DNA of 13,180 nucleotides from contig DGOT01000046.1 in assembly GCA_002389465.1 (NCBI GenBank), forward strand, positions 1 through 13,180. The letters run 5' to 3'. Shown in pieces: positions 1 through 7,175 of this stretch. The DNA is from Bacteroidales bacterium UBA4459 (GTDB taxonomy: Bacteria > Bacteroidota > Bacteroidia > Bacteroidales > F082). Every line of letters begins with the position of its first letter. Position 1 is the first letter of the stretch. A program made the translations under genes and the position numbers. The notes under the pieces are model-generated. The model did not search any database and had not been told where the DNA came from. It saw only the letters and a list, made by a program, of their open reading frames with translations.

Positions 1-1230
1 AATATGGCTGGTCGTGGTACCGATATTAAACTGGGGGAAGGGGTGAAAGAAGCCGGAGGATTAGCAATTATTGGTACTGAGAGGCATGAATCACGAAGGG
101 TGGACAGGCAGCTAAGGGGGCGTGCCGGAAGGCAGGGAGATCCGGGAAGTTCACAGTTTTTCGTGTCGCTGGAGGACGACCTGATGCGTATGTTCGGCTC
201 GGGACGAATTGCAGGAATTATGGATAGGCTTGGACTGCAGGAAGGCGAGGTGATCCAACATTCCATGATCACAAAATCAATTGAACGGGCACAAAGAAAG
301 GTAGAAGAAAACAACTTTGGTATCAGAAAAAGATTGCTGGAGTACGATGATGTGATGAACTCACAAAGAGAAGTGATTTACAAAAGAAGAAGACATGCCC
401 TGTTCGGTGAAAGGTTAACTGTAGATGTTTCCAATATGATATATGATCTGTGTGAGCATATCGTTTCGGACTATCAGGGTGTGGGTGATTTTGAAGGATT
501 CAAAATGGAGCTCTACCGTACATTGGCCATACAAACACCATTTGAAGAGAAAGAATTTATTTCGGAAAATACCGATAAACTGACGGATAAGCTGTTCGAG
601 CTTGTTTACGAAGCTTATTTGGTAAAACTGGATAAACTGTCGGCTGATACCTTACCGGTTATCACTGAGGTTTATGAAAATCAATCACAATACGAGAATA
701 TTGCTATTCCGTTTTCCGATGGTATCAAAAAGATGCAAATTGTTGCCAACCTGGAAAAATCAGTAGATACCAAAGGAAAAGAGGTGTGCATTGCCTTCGA
801 AAAGAGTGTAACTCTTGCCCACATTGATGAAGCATGGAAAGAACACCTTCGCGAGATGGATGATCTGAAACAATCAGTTCAGAACGCCTCGTACGAACAG
901 AAGGACCCATTGCTGATCTATAAACTCGAGTCGTTTGAATTGTTCAAAAAGATGATTCATCGAATTAATAAAGATGTTGTTTCCTTCCTGGTTAAGGGAG
1001 ATATCTTTGTTCCGAATTCCGATGCTGTTCGTGAAGCAAAAAGACCACGTGGATTAGACCGTTCGAAAATGAAGGAGGAGAGGGGAGACTTGCTCTCACA
1101 GGCACACAGTAATACGCAGGAGCAGGCACGTGTTCAGCCCGTTAAAGTGGAAAAGAAAGTAGGAAGAAACGACCCCTGTCCTTGCGGTAGCGGAAAGAAG
1201 TACAAACATTGTCACGGCAAAGGCCTTTAG
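1..1230 (+). CDS. secA: SecA, preprotein translocase ATPase subunit (C-terminal part, 5' end cut by window)
   Basis: SecA is the cytoplasmic ATPase motor that pushes unfolded preproteins through SecYEG. The frame is open from base 1 and begins N-M-A-G-R-G-T-D, an internal SecA motif, so the ATG at position 4 is not a start. About 408 residues are visible, roughly the last third to two fifths of a Bacteroidota SecA. Numbering from that Met: the end of the second nucleotide-binding domain with the helicase motif VI QLRGRAGRQGDPG (36-48); the helical scaffold with LLEYDDVMNSQRE (about 111-123); and the C-terminal helical part containing AHIDEAWKEHLREMDDL. A variable polar linker follows, then a zinc-binding SEC-C tail with ligands C392, C394, C403 and H404, which in this family contacts SecB or ribosomes. 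The gene ends in TAG. The next gene has its own promoter, so secA is probably the end of its transcript. No clear hairpin terminator was seen after it. Identification is secure. Confidence 0.98.
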   Translation, partial: NMAGRGTDIKLGEGVKEAGGLAIIGTERHESRRVDRQLRGRAGRQGDPGSSQFFVSLEDDLMRMFGSGRIAGIMDRLGLQEGEVIQHSMITKSIERAQRKVEENNFGIRKRLLEYDDVMNSQREVIYKRRRHALFGERLTVDVSNMIYDLCEHIVSDYQGVGDFEGFKMELYRTLAIQTPFEEKEFISENTDKLTDKLFELVYEAYLVKLDKLSADTLPVITEVYENQSQYENIAIPFSDGIKKMQIVANLEKSVDTKGKEVCIAFEKSVTLAHIDEAWKEHLREMDDLKQSVQNASYEQKDPLLIYKLESFELFKKMIHRINKDVVSFLVKGDIFVPNSDAVREAKRPRGLDRSKMKEERGDLLSQAHSNTQEQARVQPVKVEKKVGRNDPCPCGSGKKYKHCHGKGL

Positions 1231-1289
1231 TGGTATTTCGGTATATTAGGTATGGCTCTTGAAATTATCTTTCTTATTTAAGGAGTAAT

Positions 1290-1324
1290 TTTGCTGTACT
1301 AATTGCGTTTAAGGTTTATATTTG
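1290..1324 (+). promoter_or_regulatory. Candidate Bacteroidota promoter for the patatin-barrel gene
   Basis: A perfect -7 element TAnnTTTG (TATATTTG, 1317-1324) lies 30 bases before the ATG at 1355. A possible -33 element TTTG sits at 1290-1293, with a 23-base spacer that is a little longer than usual for this phylum. Transcription would start near 1330, leaving a leader of about 25 bases. This placement argues against the in-frame TTG at 1337 being the start codon. It is a sequence match only. Confidence 0.4.
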
Positions 1325-1354
1325 TAAGGTCAAACCTTGACCAAAAACATAGGC

Positions 1355-3631
1355 ATGTGCAATTATCCATATATAGCTCTGCTTTTTACCTTACTTATTT
1401 TTATTTCAGAACAACATATTGTTGCCCAGGATACTGTTCAAAACACTATTCGTAAACGACCAAAGGTTGGGTTAGTGATGAGCGGAGGCGGAGCCAAGGG
1501 ATGGGCGTATATAGGTTTGCTGAATGTAATGCACGAAGTTGGACTGGAAGTGGATTATGTGGCCGGGTCGAGTGCTGGTTCCATTATCGGTTCTATGTAT
1601 GCTCTCGGATATCATCCTGATACAATGATCAGTATCATCAGAGATATTAACTGGGATGCGATCATGACCGACAAAATTGACAGGAAATATATTGCTTATG
1701 AAGAAAAGGAGTTCGGCGATTCATACATCCTGGATTTACAGATAAAAAAGAAGGAGTTTGGGCTTAAAGCATCTATGTACGAAGGACAGGTGATTAATTT
1801 AATGCTCAATCGTGTTTATTCGCCGGCTTATAAAGTGCATGATTTCAGTAAATTACAAACACCTTTTCTGTGTATTGGTACAGATCTGATAAACGGCGAA
1901 CAAGTGCTGTTGGATAAAGGGTATCTGCCAATGGCTGTAAGGTCTAGTATGTCAATACCAGCTTACTTTTCGCAAACCTTTTACGATGGAAAATATCTGA
2001 TTGACGGAGGAGTGATCAATAATTATCCGGTGATGCCGGTGAAAAATAAAGGTGTTGATTATATTATCGGTGCCGATGTTCAGCAGGGAAAAGAAATAAC
2101 TATTGATGAACTAAATTCTATACCAAAAATTCTGGATCATATCATTGGCTATTACAGACGTGAAGCCAACGACGTTGGTTACGCAAATACAGATATGTAC
2201 ATTCATTTTGATATGCCATACGGCATGATGGATTTTAATAAATACGATTCGATCATTGCCATTGGCGAAAAGGTGGGGCGGCAGCACTATGATGAATTAA
2301 AGAACCTGGCCGATTCACTCAATACCATCGAATATAAACCACTGAAAAAGTATACAGGCAAACCTCTCGACTCAGTCTATATTGATAACGTTGTCATCGA
2401 GGGTAACAAGAAGGTGTCTTCACAATATTTTGAAAATTCATTTAATAAATTTAAAAATTCATGGGTTTCACTAGATGAACTGGAAGAAGAAATAGACAGG
2501 GCTTATGGCAGCAGGTTCTTTTCACATGTTTTTTATGAATTGCGGTACCTAGACGGTAAAACAAATTTGGTTCTAAAGGTAAGAGAGGCTTCACCGGGTT
2601 ATTTATCCGTTGGGGCACATTACGACGATGATTACTCAGTAAGTCTTCTCCTGAAGGGGAAATTCAGAAACGTTGTTGGGAAGAATTCGAAGGTCTTTAC
2701 CGATCTTGTGATTGGGCCTAACGCCAGATTCAGAGCTTTGTATTTAAGAGATAATGGTCTTAAGCCCGGTTATGGGGCAAAAGTTGAAATTTATACATTG
2801 AGATTTAATGTCTATGACGATCCTGATAACCTTAGTGAAAAGACAGGTAATTACCAGTTTACAAACTTTAAGGGGTCTTTGTTTGCCCAGGCAATTGTAA
2901 ATAATAGATTCTGGTTCAGAATAGGCGGAAATTATGAATATTTCCGGTTTAAATCAACGTATAATGACAATAGTATTGATTCAATAAGCGAATACAACAG
3001 CTATGCAAACGCTTATTTCTCATTTAATTCTGATACGCGCGATAAACCATATTTGGCAACAAAAGGAATGGAATCGGAACTGAGGGTGGCATATGTGATG
3101 CCGGTATCAGCTGATTGGATACAGAATATTTTTAATAATTCGTTGGTTTTTTGGTTAAAATATAACCAGAATATTGCTTTAACTAAAAGGTTAGTTCTCA
3201 AACCGGGCATCTATTTAGGAGGTACCTACCAAAAGGGTTACCCCATTCGTAATGACGATGGTAATAGTGAACTAAAATATTCACCAGTTCAGCACTGGTT
3301 TTATATGGGGGGGCAGAGTGAGACGAATTATATTCATGGATTTCAACCGTTTACGGGGGTGCGATTTGTGCAAAAGTATGGTATGTACCAGGCCATATTG
3401 CACTTAAAACTACAGTATAATTTCTATCAGAAACTTTATGTTACCTTAATGGGTGACCTGGGAGCTAATGAGTGGTTTTTAGCTGATCTGGCTAAAAGCA
3501 AGAACCTGGTGGTTGGTTATGGAGCCAAGTTTAGCTATGATAGTTTTGCCGGACCTGTCGAGATTAGCATCATGGGTTCGAATATTTATGATAAAGTCTC
3601 TTTTTTCATTAATTTAGGCTATTCGTTTTAG
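1355..3631 (+). CDS. Patatin-like phospholipase fused to POTRA and outer-membrane barrel (type Vd autotransporter-like)
   Basis: A predicted lipid acyl hydrolase attached to its own outer-membrane barrel, 758 residues from the ATG at 1355. Residues 1 to about 25 form a signal peptide (hydrophobic core IALLFTLLIFI, ending near VAQ). The patatin domain follows: the oxyanion-hole loop SGGGAKG (43-49), the nucleophile elbow GSSAG with Ser73, and the DGG motif with catalytic Asp217. The Ser-Asp dyad is therefore intact. A single POTRA-like segment spans about 339-412 (VYIDNVVIEGNKKVSS onward). The remainder, about 415-758, alternates like a beta barrel of the Omp85/surface-antigen type and ends in Phe (NLGYSF), as BAM substrates do. 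This order matches Pseudomonas PlpD and Fusobacterium FplA, where the lipase is carried to the surface and may be released. Surface exposure here is inferred from that family. An in-frame TTG at 1337 would add six residues but is unlikely as start. pyrH begins only 23 bases downstream, so read-through is likely. Confidence 0.93.
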   Translation: MCNYPYIALLFTLLIFISEQHIVAQDTVQNTIRKRPKVGLVMSGGGAKGWAYIGLLNVMHEVGLEVDYVAGSSAGSIIGSMYALGYHPDTMISIIRDINWDAIMTDKIDRKYIAYEEKEFGDSYILDLQIKKKEFGLKASMYEGQVINLMLNRVYSPAYKVHDFSKLQTPFLCIGTDLINGEQVLLDKGYLPMAVRSSMSIPAYFSQTFYDGKYLIDGGVINNYPVMPVKNKGVDYIIGADVQQGKEITIDELNSIPKILDHIIGYYRREANDVGYANTDMYIHFDMPYGMMDFNKYDSIIAIGEKVGRQHYDELKNLADSLNTIEYKPLKKYTGKPLDSVYIDNVVIEGNKKVSSQYFENSFNKFKNSWVSLDELEEEIDRAYGSRFFSHVFYELRYLDGKTNLVLKVREASPGYLSVGAHYDDDYSVSLLLKGKFRNVVGKNSKVFTDLVIGPNARFRALYLRDNGLKPGYGAKVEIYTLRFNVYDDPDNLSEKTGNYQFTNFKGSLFAQAIVNNRFWFRIGGNYEYFRFKSTYNDNSIDSISEYNSYANAYFSFNSDTRDKPYLATKGMESELRVAYVMPVSADWIQNIFNNSLVFWLKYNQNIALTKRLVLKPGIYLGGTYQKGYPIRNDDGNSELKYSPVQHWFYMGGQSETNYIHGFQPFTGVRFVQKYGMYQAILHLKLQYNFYQKLYVTLMGDLGANEWFLADLAKSKNLVVGYGAKFSYDSFAGPVEISIMGSNIYDKVSFFINLGYSF

Positions 3632-3654
3632 ATAAATACCGTAAAATACTGAAT

Positions 3655-4362
3655 ATGAAATACAAAAGAATATTATTGAAACTGAGCGGAGAAGCACTAA
3701 TGGGAAAACAGTCTTACGGCATTGATCCCGAAAGATTAAAGGCTTACTGCGCTGAGATTAAGCAGGTATCTGAGCAAAATGTGCAGGTGGCAATCGTCAT
3801 CGGAGGGGGAAATATTTTCCGTGGACTCCAGGGAGCAGCCGATGGATTTGACCGGATACAGGGCGATTATATGGGAATGCTGGCAACAGTCATCAACTCA
3901 TTGGCATTACAGGCTGAGCTTGAAAAACAGGGTGTGCCAACTAAGCTTCTTTCAGGCCTTGGCGTTGAACCGGTTACAGAGAAAATGAGTGCTCAGAAAG
4001 CAATCGGTTATATGAACAGCGGAAATGTGGTGATCATCTCGGGAGGTACTGGAAACCCTGTATTTACCACTGATTCTGCTTCAGCTTTACGCGGAACTGA
4101 GATTAAAGCAGATGCCTTGCTGAAAGGTACCCGCGTGGACGGTGTTTTTACAGCTGATCCGGAGATAGATCCGGAAGCGCAAAAATACAACGATCTTACT
4201 TTTAATGAAGCATACGATAAACAACTGAAAGTGATGGATATGACCGCCTTTACCCTGTGTAGAGATAATGATCTGCCCATCGTGGTATTTAATATGAATA
4301 AACAGGGAAGTTTACTTAAAGTGGTCTCCGGAGAGGATGAAGGAACTTTGATTCATAATTAA
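3655..4362 (+). CDS. pyrH: UMP kinase (uridylate kinase)
   Basis: Phosphorylates UMP to UDP with ATP in the cytoplasm, the step that feeds all pyrimidine nucleotide synthesis. It has 235 residues, the normal length for the bacterial hexameric enzyme of the amino-acid-kinase fold. Motifs visible in order: the N-terminal phosphate-binding strand LLKLSGEAL with Lys9; GGGNIFRG (50-57); the UMP-contacting GDYMGMLATV with Asp71; the TTDSASALRG loop; ALLKGTRVDGVFTADPE in the ATP-binding half; and the C-terminal MDMTAFTLCRDNDLPI. It lies between the patatin-barrel gene (23 bases upstream) and frr (52 bases downstream). pyrH-frr adjacency is the common bacterial order, but the usual upstream partners rpsB-tsf are absent. 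I see no TAnnTTTG element directly before it, so it may be transcribed from the patatin promoter. Identification is secure. Confidence 0.98.
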   Translation: MKYKRILLKLSGEALMGKQSYGIDPERLKAYCAEIKQVSEQNVQVAIVIGGGNIFRGLQGAADGFDRIQGDYMGMLATVINSLALQAELEKQGVPTKLLSGLGVEPVTEKMSAQKAIGYMNSGNVVIISGGTGNPVFTTDSASALRGTEIKADALLKGTRVDGVFTADPEIDPEAQKYNDLTFNEAYDKQLKVMDMTAFTLCRDNDLPIVVFNMNKQGSLLKVVSGEDEGTLIHN

Positions 4363-4393
4363 TTAGCATATTTTTACAGAAATTATACATTTG
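4363..4393 (+). promoter_or_regulatory. Candidate Bacteroidota promoter for frr
   Basis: A perfect -7 element TAnnTTTG (TACATTTG, 4386-4393) sits 21 bases before the frr ATG. The -33 position holds only a degenerate TTAG (4363-4366), 19 bases upstream. This suggests frr can be transcribed separately from pyrH, although both genes could also be read through from further upstream. It is a sequence match only. Confidence 0.4.
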
Positions 4394-4414
4394 TGAGATA
4401 AAAAAATTAGAGCT

Positions 4415-4978
4415 ATGACTGACGATGCCATTTTATGTCTTGAGGAAGCAGAAGAGAACATGCAACAAGCCTTACATCATCTGGAAAGAGAGTTTCAGAA
4501 GATCAGGGCAGGAAAAGCCAGCCCGAGTATGTTAAACGGAGTCCGGGTTGAATATTATGGCGTATCAACTCCTATTGAGCAGACAGCCAGTATCAATACT
4601 CCTGATCCACGGCAGATTATTATACAGCCTTTTGATAAAAGTATTATTCATGAAATCGAAAAGGCTATTCAGAATGCCAACCTGGGCTTTAATCCGCAAA
4701 ACGAAGGAGAAATAATCCGCATAAATGTCCCCCCACTTACCGAGGAAAGAAGGGTAGAGTTAGTAAAGAAAGCAAAATCGGTAACGGAAGAATCGAAAGT
4801 GGGTGTACGTAATACACGTCGTAGCGCCAATGAGGAAGCCAAAAAGTTGGAAAAAGAGGGGATGCCCGAAGATGACACAAAACACCTGATGGATAAAATC
4901 CAGAAATTGACCGATAAGCACATTGAGAAAATTGATGAACTTTTCGACCTGAAAGAAAAAGATATAATGACGGTTTAG
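4415..4978 (+). CDS. frr: Ribosome recycling factor
   Basis: Acts with EF-G and IF3 to split post-termination ribosomes so that they can start a new round of translation. The 187 residues match the family's usual length of about 185. The three-helix-bundle signatures are all present: the N-terminal helix ending FQKIRAGKASPSML (27-40); the small domain II with VEYYGVSTPIEQ and NTPDPRQIIIQPFD (about 45-74); NEGEIIRINVPPLTEERR (96-113); and the conserved arginine patch VRNTRRSANEE with R132, R135 and R136, which contacts 23S rRNA. It follows pyrH, the conserved order in many bacteria, and converges on the leftward membrane-protein cluster with only 26 bases between the stop codons. The A/T-rich gap shows no strong terminator hairpin. 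Identification is secure. Confidence 0.98.
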   Translation: MTDDAILCLEEAEENMQQALHHLEREFQKIRAGKASPSMLNGVRVEYYGVSTPIEQTASINTPDPRQIIIQPFDKSIIHEIEKAIQNANLGFNPQNEGEIIRINVPPLTEERRVELVKKAKSVTEESKVGVRNTRRSANEEAKKLEKEGMPEDDTKHLMDKIQKLTDKHIEKIDELFDLKEKDIMTV

Positions 4979-5004
4979 TATACCGGGCAAACGGTTGTCT
5001 GCTT

Positions 5005-5643
5005 CTATTTTTTAAGTTTTTTGTGTTTCTTCTTTTTACCTCTCAACTTATTAATTAAGAAGAATGTAGCTTTGGCAATATTGGCGGTAGATACAAAAGA
5101 AGAGTAGGCATTTTTAGCCAGGTACTGAGTAATATTTCTTAGCGTATACTGATTACTGAGTTGATCAAATAAATCTTTTAAATTGTTTTCCTGCTGTTGT
5201 AAATCGTTATGGGCTTTTTCAATAGCGGTGTGCAAACTCTCTTTGCTCCTGAATATTTCCGGTCTAATTCCTTTATCAACATCAGATTCTTCTTCAGAAA
5301 AAAGAATGCCCCCGGTAAATTTTCTTAGCGGGCTATAAACCCATTGCTTTCTAAAAAGGATTATCAGGATGCCCGCTAATACATAAAAAGAGGTTAAGAT
5401 TAAGAAACCTTCATATGCATTTCGGCCAAAGAAAAATGAATACCAGTAAACAAAAGCTAGTGAAAGGGACAGAAGGGCAAGCACTCCTATCCCTGACAAT
5501 ATTACAAATAGGAATAGCCCGGCAGACAACTCATACATGCGTTTCGACAACAACAACTTGTTGTAAGTTATTTGCTGGGTAAAGTATAATTTAACCTCCT
5601 CCAATGCTTTAAGCAGCGGGGTGTTGATACTTTCGTTTTCCAT
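5005..5643 (-). CDS. Holin-X-like (YqjE-type) two-helix membrane protein with C-terminal extension
   Basis: A 212-residue inner-membrane protein of unknown function. An amphipathic N-terminal stretch (about 8-40, LLKALEEVKLYFTQQI) leads into two hydrophobic segments (about 41-70 and 77-98). This is the layout of the 'phage holin family'/holin superfamily III proteins such as Escherichia coli YqjE, which are chromosomal and not phage lysis genes. Those relatives are about 110-135 residues long. This one carries an extra domain of about 100 residues: an acidic linker (116-124, SEEESDVDK), a coiled-coil-like stretch (about 135-165) rich in Gln, Asn and Glu, a moderately hydrophobic segment (about 180-199), and a strongly basic end (201-212, mostly Lys). 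It follows the YtxH gene by 19 bases and is surely co-transcribed with it. The family call is moderate, from topology and neighbourhood. A role in membrane or ribosome association under stress is inferred only from the yqjDE parallel. Confidence 0.7.
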   Translation of the reverse strand: MENESINTPLLKALEEVKLYFTQQITYNKLLLSKRMYELSAGLFLFVILSGIGVLALLSLSLAFVYWYSFFFGRNAYEGFLILTSFYVLAGILIILFRKQWVYSPLRKFTGGILFSEEESDVDKGIRPEIFRSKESLHTAIEKAHNDLQQQENNLKDLFDQLSNQYTLRNITQYLAKNAYSSFVSTANIAKATFFLINKLRGKKKKHKKLKK

Positions 5644-5662
5644 TTGCAGAACTACGTTTTAA

Positions 5663-5965
5663 TTATTTCTTGGTAGCGTTTTTCTTGACATCTTCAATAA
5701 CCTCTGTTGTCCCTTTTTTCACGTCCTCCAGCACTTCGGATGTACCTTGTTTTACATCTTCAAGTGCATCAGAAACAGACTCTTTCAATTCATCGAACTT
5801 GTCGTAAAGATCGTCTGCCAGTTCTTTAGACTTTTCGGCAACTTTCTTACGTGTTTCTTCGCCCGTTGTTGGCGCAAATAATAAACCACCAATGGCACCA
5901 ATTGCAGCGCCAACAAATAAACCTGCTATGAAAGCAAAACCTGAATTTGAACCGTTGTCACTCAT
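5663..5965 (-). CDS. YtxH domain protein with 11-residue helical repeats
   Basis: A 100-residue protein with a short polar N-terminus, one glycine- and alanine-rich membrane segment (about 10-31, FAFIAGLFVGAAIGAIGGLL) and the family signature FAPTTGEETRKKV (30-42), followed by a highly charged helix to the end. YtxH proteins are common, small and membrane-anchored; in Bacillus they belong to the general stress regulon, but their biochemical role is not known. The last part holds three clear 11-residue units at 66-76, 77-87 and 88-98 (pattern EDVKKGT-xEVx). Apolar or small residues recur with 3-4-4 spacing from F57 to A97, as in a hendecad (right-handed) coiled coil or an LEA-like helix. It lies between the AI-2E-family gene (56 bases upstream) and the holin-X-like gene (19 bases downstream). 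I see no TAnnTTTG element in the upstream gap, which favours operon transcription. Confidence 0.88.
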   Translation of the reverse strand: MSDNGSNSGFAFIAGLFVGAAIGAIGGLLFAPTTGEETRKKVAEKSKELADDLYDKFDELKESVSDALEDVKQGTSEVLEDVKKGTTEVIEDVKKNATKK

Positions 5966-6021
5966 AATGATAAATTTTTTGTTAATCCGTTAATAAATTA
6001 TAGTTGTTCTTCTTGAAATAG

Positions 6022-7119
6022 TTACATTTTGCTTGTTAAAAATTTCACCAACTTCATTTGGTTAGCAAATTCACGTGCAATTATCTTAATAACTGTGTAC
6101 GTAGGTATTGCAAGAATCATACCAGCTATGCCTGCTACTTTGCCTCCCATAATGATGACAAGAAATACTTCTACCGGGTGTGCTTTTGTGCTTCTTGAAT
6201 AGATCTGGGGTTGCAATACCATGTTGTCAATCAGGTTGGCAATTGCAAACACGGCAACCACCGTTATCATAGTGTATGGCAGGATGTCATAATTCCCCAG
6301 GCTGAGTTCTGACAATGTGGCAAGGATAACACCCAGTGTAGCTCCTATGAGAGGACCAAGATAGGGGATGATGTTCATCAGTCCTCCGAAAAATCCTATC
6401 AAAACGGCATTGGGTACGCCGAAGATGAGCAGTCCGGTTGATTCAAGAGTCATCATGATCACTACCTCCAGCATGATACCCTGAAAATAGCGTGTAAGCA
6501 GAATTTTTGATTCGGTCAGTACGCGACCCATATTATCTGCATGGTCATCCGGTGTGAGTATTAGAATGAATTTTCTACCCAGACTGTCATCATGCAAAAA
6601 ATAAAAAGTCAGAAACAGGATGATGAACGAAGCCATAAATACGGAACCTGTTGCTGAAACCAGGTTGGCAAAGAAGTTTGTAAACTTTGTAATACTGAGC
6701 AAATCTGCCAGCTGAGAATCAAGATATTGAGCAAGCGTTTCTCCACTCCCAATTACATCGTACTGCACCAGGAATTCGTTGAAACGATTCATAGGATCCT
6801 GATAGTAAAATAATAAAGCATCTATATCAATGGTTGCTATAACATTGGCTTGCTTTATAATCAATGGAACGATGATCAGTATAAACAAGACGAAAACAGA
6901 TACCATGATCATCAGCGTGATAAAAGCACTTAGCCCCCGGGGAAGCTTGTGTTTTCTAATATGCACCTGATCAAGTCTTTTTACAATAGGCATACCCAGC
7001 AAAGAAAGAAAAGTGGCTATCAAGATGTACGCGACCAGGTCGGAGAAATACCATGCCATAAATGCGATTATAGCAACAGCCGCAATAGGTTTCAGGTATT
7101 GAATGATATTTTCTTTCAT
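6022..7119 (-). CDS. AI-2E family transporter (TqsA/PerM-like permease)
   Basis: A 365-residue polytopic inner-membrane protein of the PF01594 family. Hydrophobic segments lie at about 11-29, 29-46, 62-90, 155-176, 212-234, 236-272 (probably two helices), 280-300 and 315-348. Between the third and fourth is the soluble stretch of about 65 residues typical of the family. The conserved C-terminal motifs are NIIPYLGPLIG (249-259), DNMVLQPQIYSRS (298-310) and HPVEVFLVIIMGGKVAGIAG (314-333). Escherichia coli TqsA was linked to autoinducer-2 export, but other members act as Na+(Li+)/H+ antiporters, so the family name does not fix the substrate. No LuxS or AI-2 gene is nearby. It sits 56 bases after the DUF5686 gene and 56 bases before the YtxH gene, all in the same direction. 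Family membership is firm; the substrate is unknown. Confidence 0.93.
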   Translation of the reverse strand: MKENIIQYLKPIAAVAIIAFMAWYFSDLVAYILIATFLSLLGMPIVKRLDQVHIRKHKLPRGLSAFITLMIMVSVFVLFILIIVPLIIKQANVIATIDIDALLFYYQDPMNRFNEFLVQYDVIGSGETLAQYLDSQLADLLSITKFTNFFANLVSATGSVFMASFIILFLTFYFLHDDSLGRKFILILTPDDHADNMGRVLTESKILLTRYFQGIMLEVVIMMTLESTGLLIFGVPNAVLIGFFGGLMNIIPYLGPLIGATLGVILATLSELSLGNYDILPYTMITVVAVFAIANLIDNMVLQPQIYSRSTKAHPVEVFLVIIMGGKVAGIAGMILAIPTYTVIKIIAREFANQMKLVKFLTSKM

Positions 7120-7175
7120 GAATGAATTATGCTATTATAAGTTTGTGTATGTAAAGCTACAAAAAAAATACTGTT

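Noticed and set aside
1337..1354. TTG start six codons upstream of the patatin-barrel ATG
   Set aside because: TTG starts are rare in this phylum, and the candidate promoter would place the transcript start only a few bases before it. The ATG at 1355 begins a normal signal peptide.
4979..5030. Possible bidirectional terminator between frr and the holin-like gene
   Set aside because: Only a 4-base stem (ACCG/CGGT, 4982-4995) is seen before T-rich sequence, too weak to call.
5005..5643. Prophage lysis gene
   Set aside because: The two-helix protein matches chromosomal YqjE-type holin-X relatives and has no phage neighbours.
6022..7119. Quorum-sensing AI-2 exporter
   Set aside because: Only the family is supported. 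Members have varied substrates, and no luxS or lsr genes are present.
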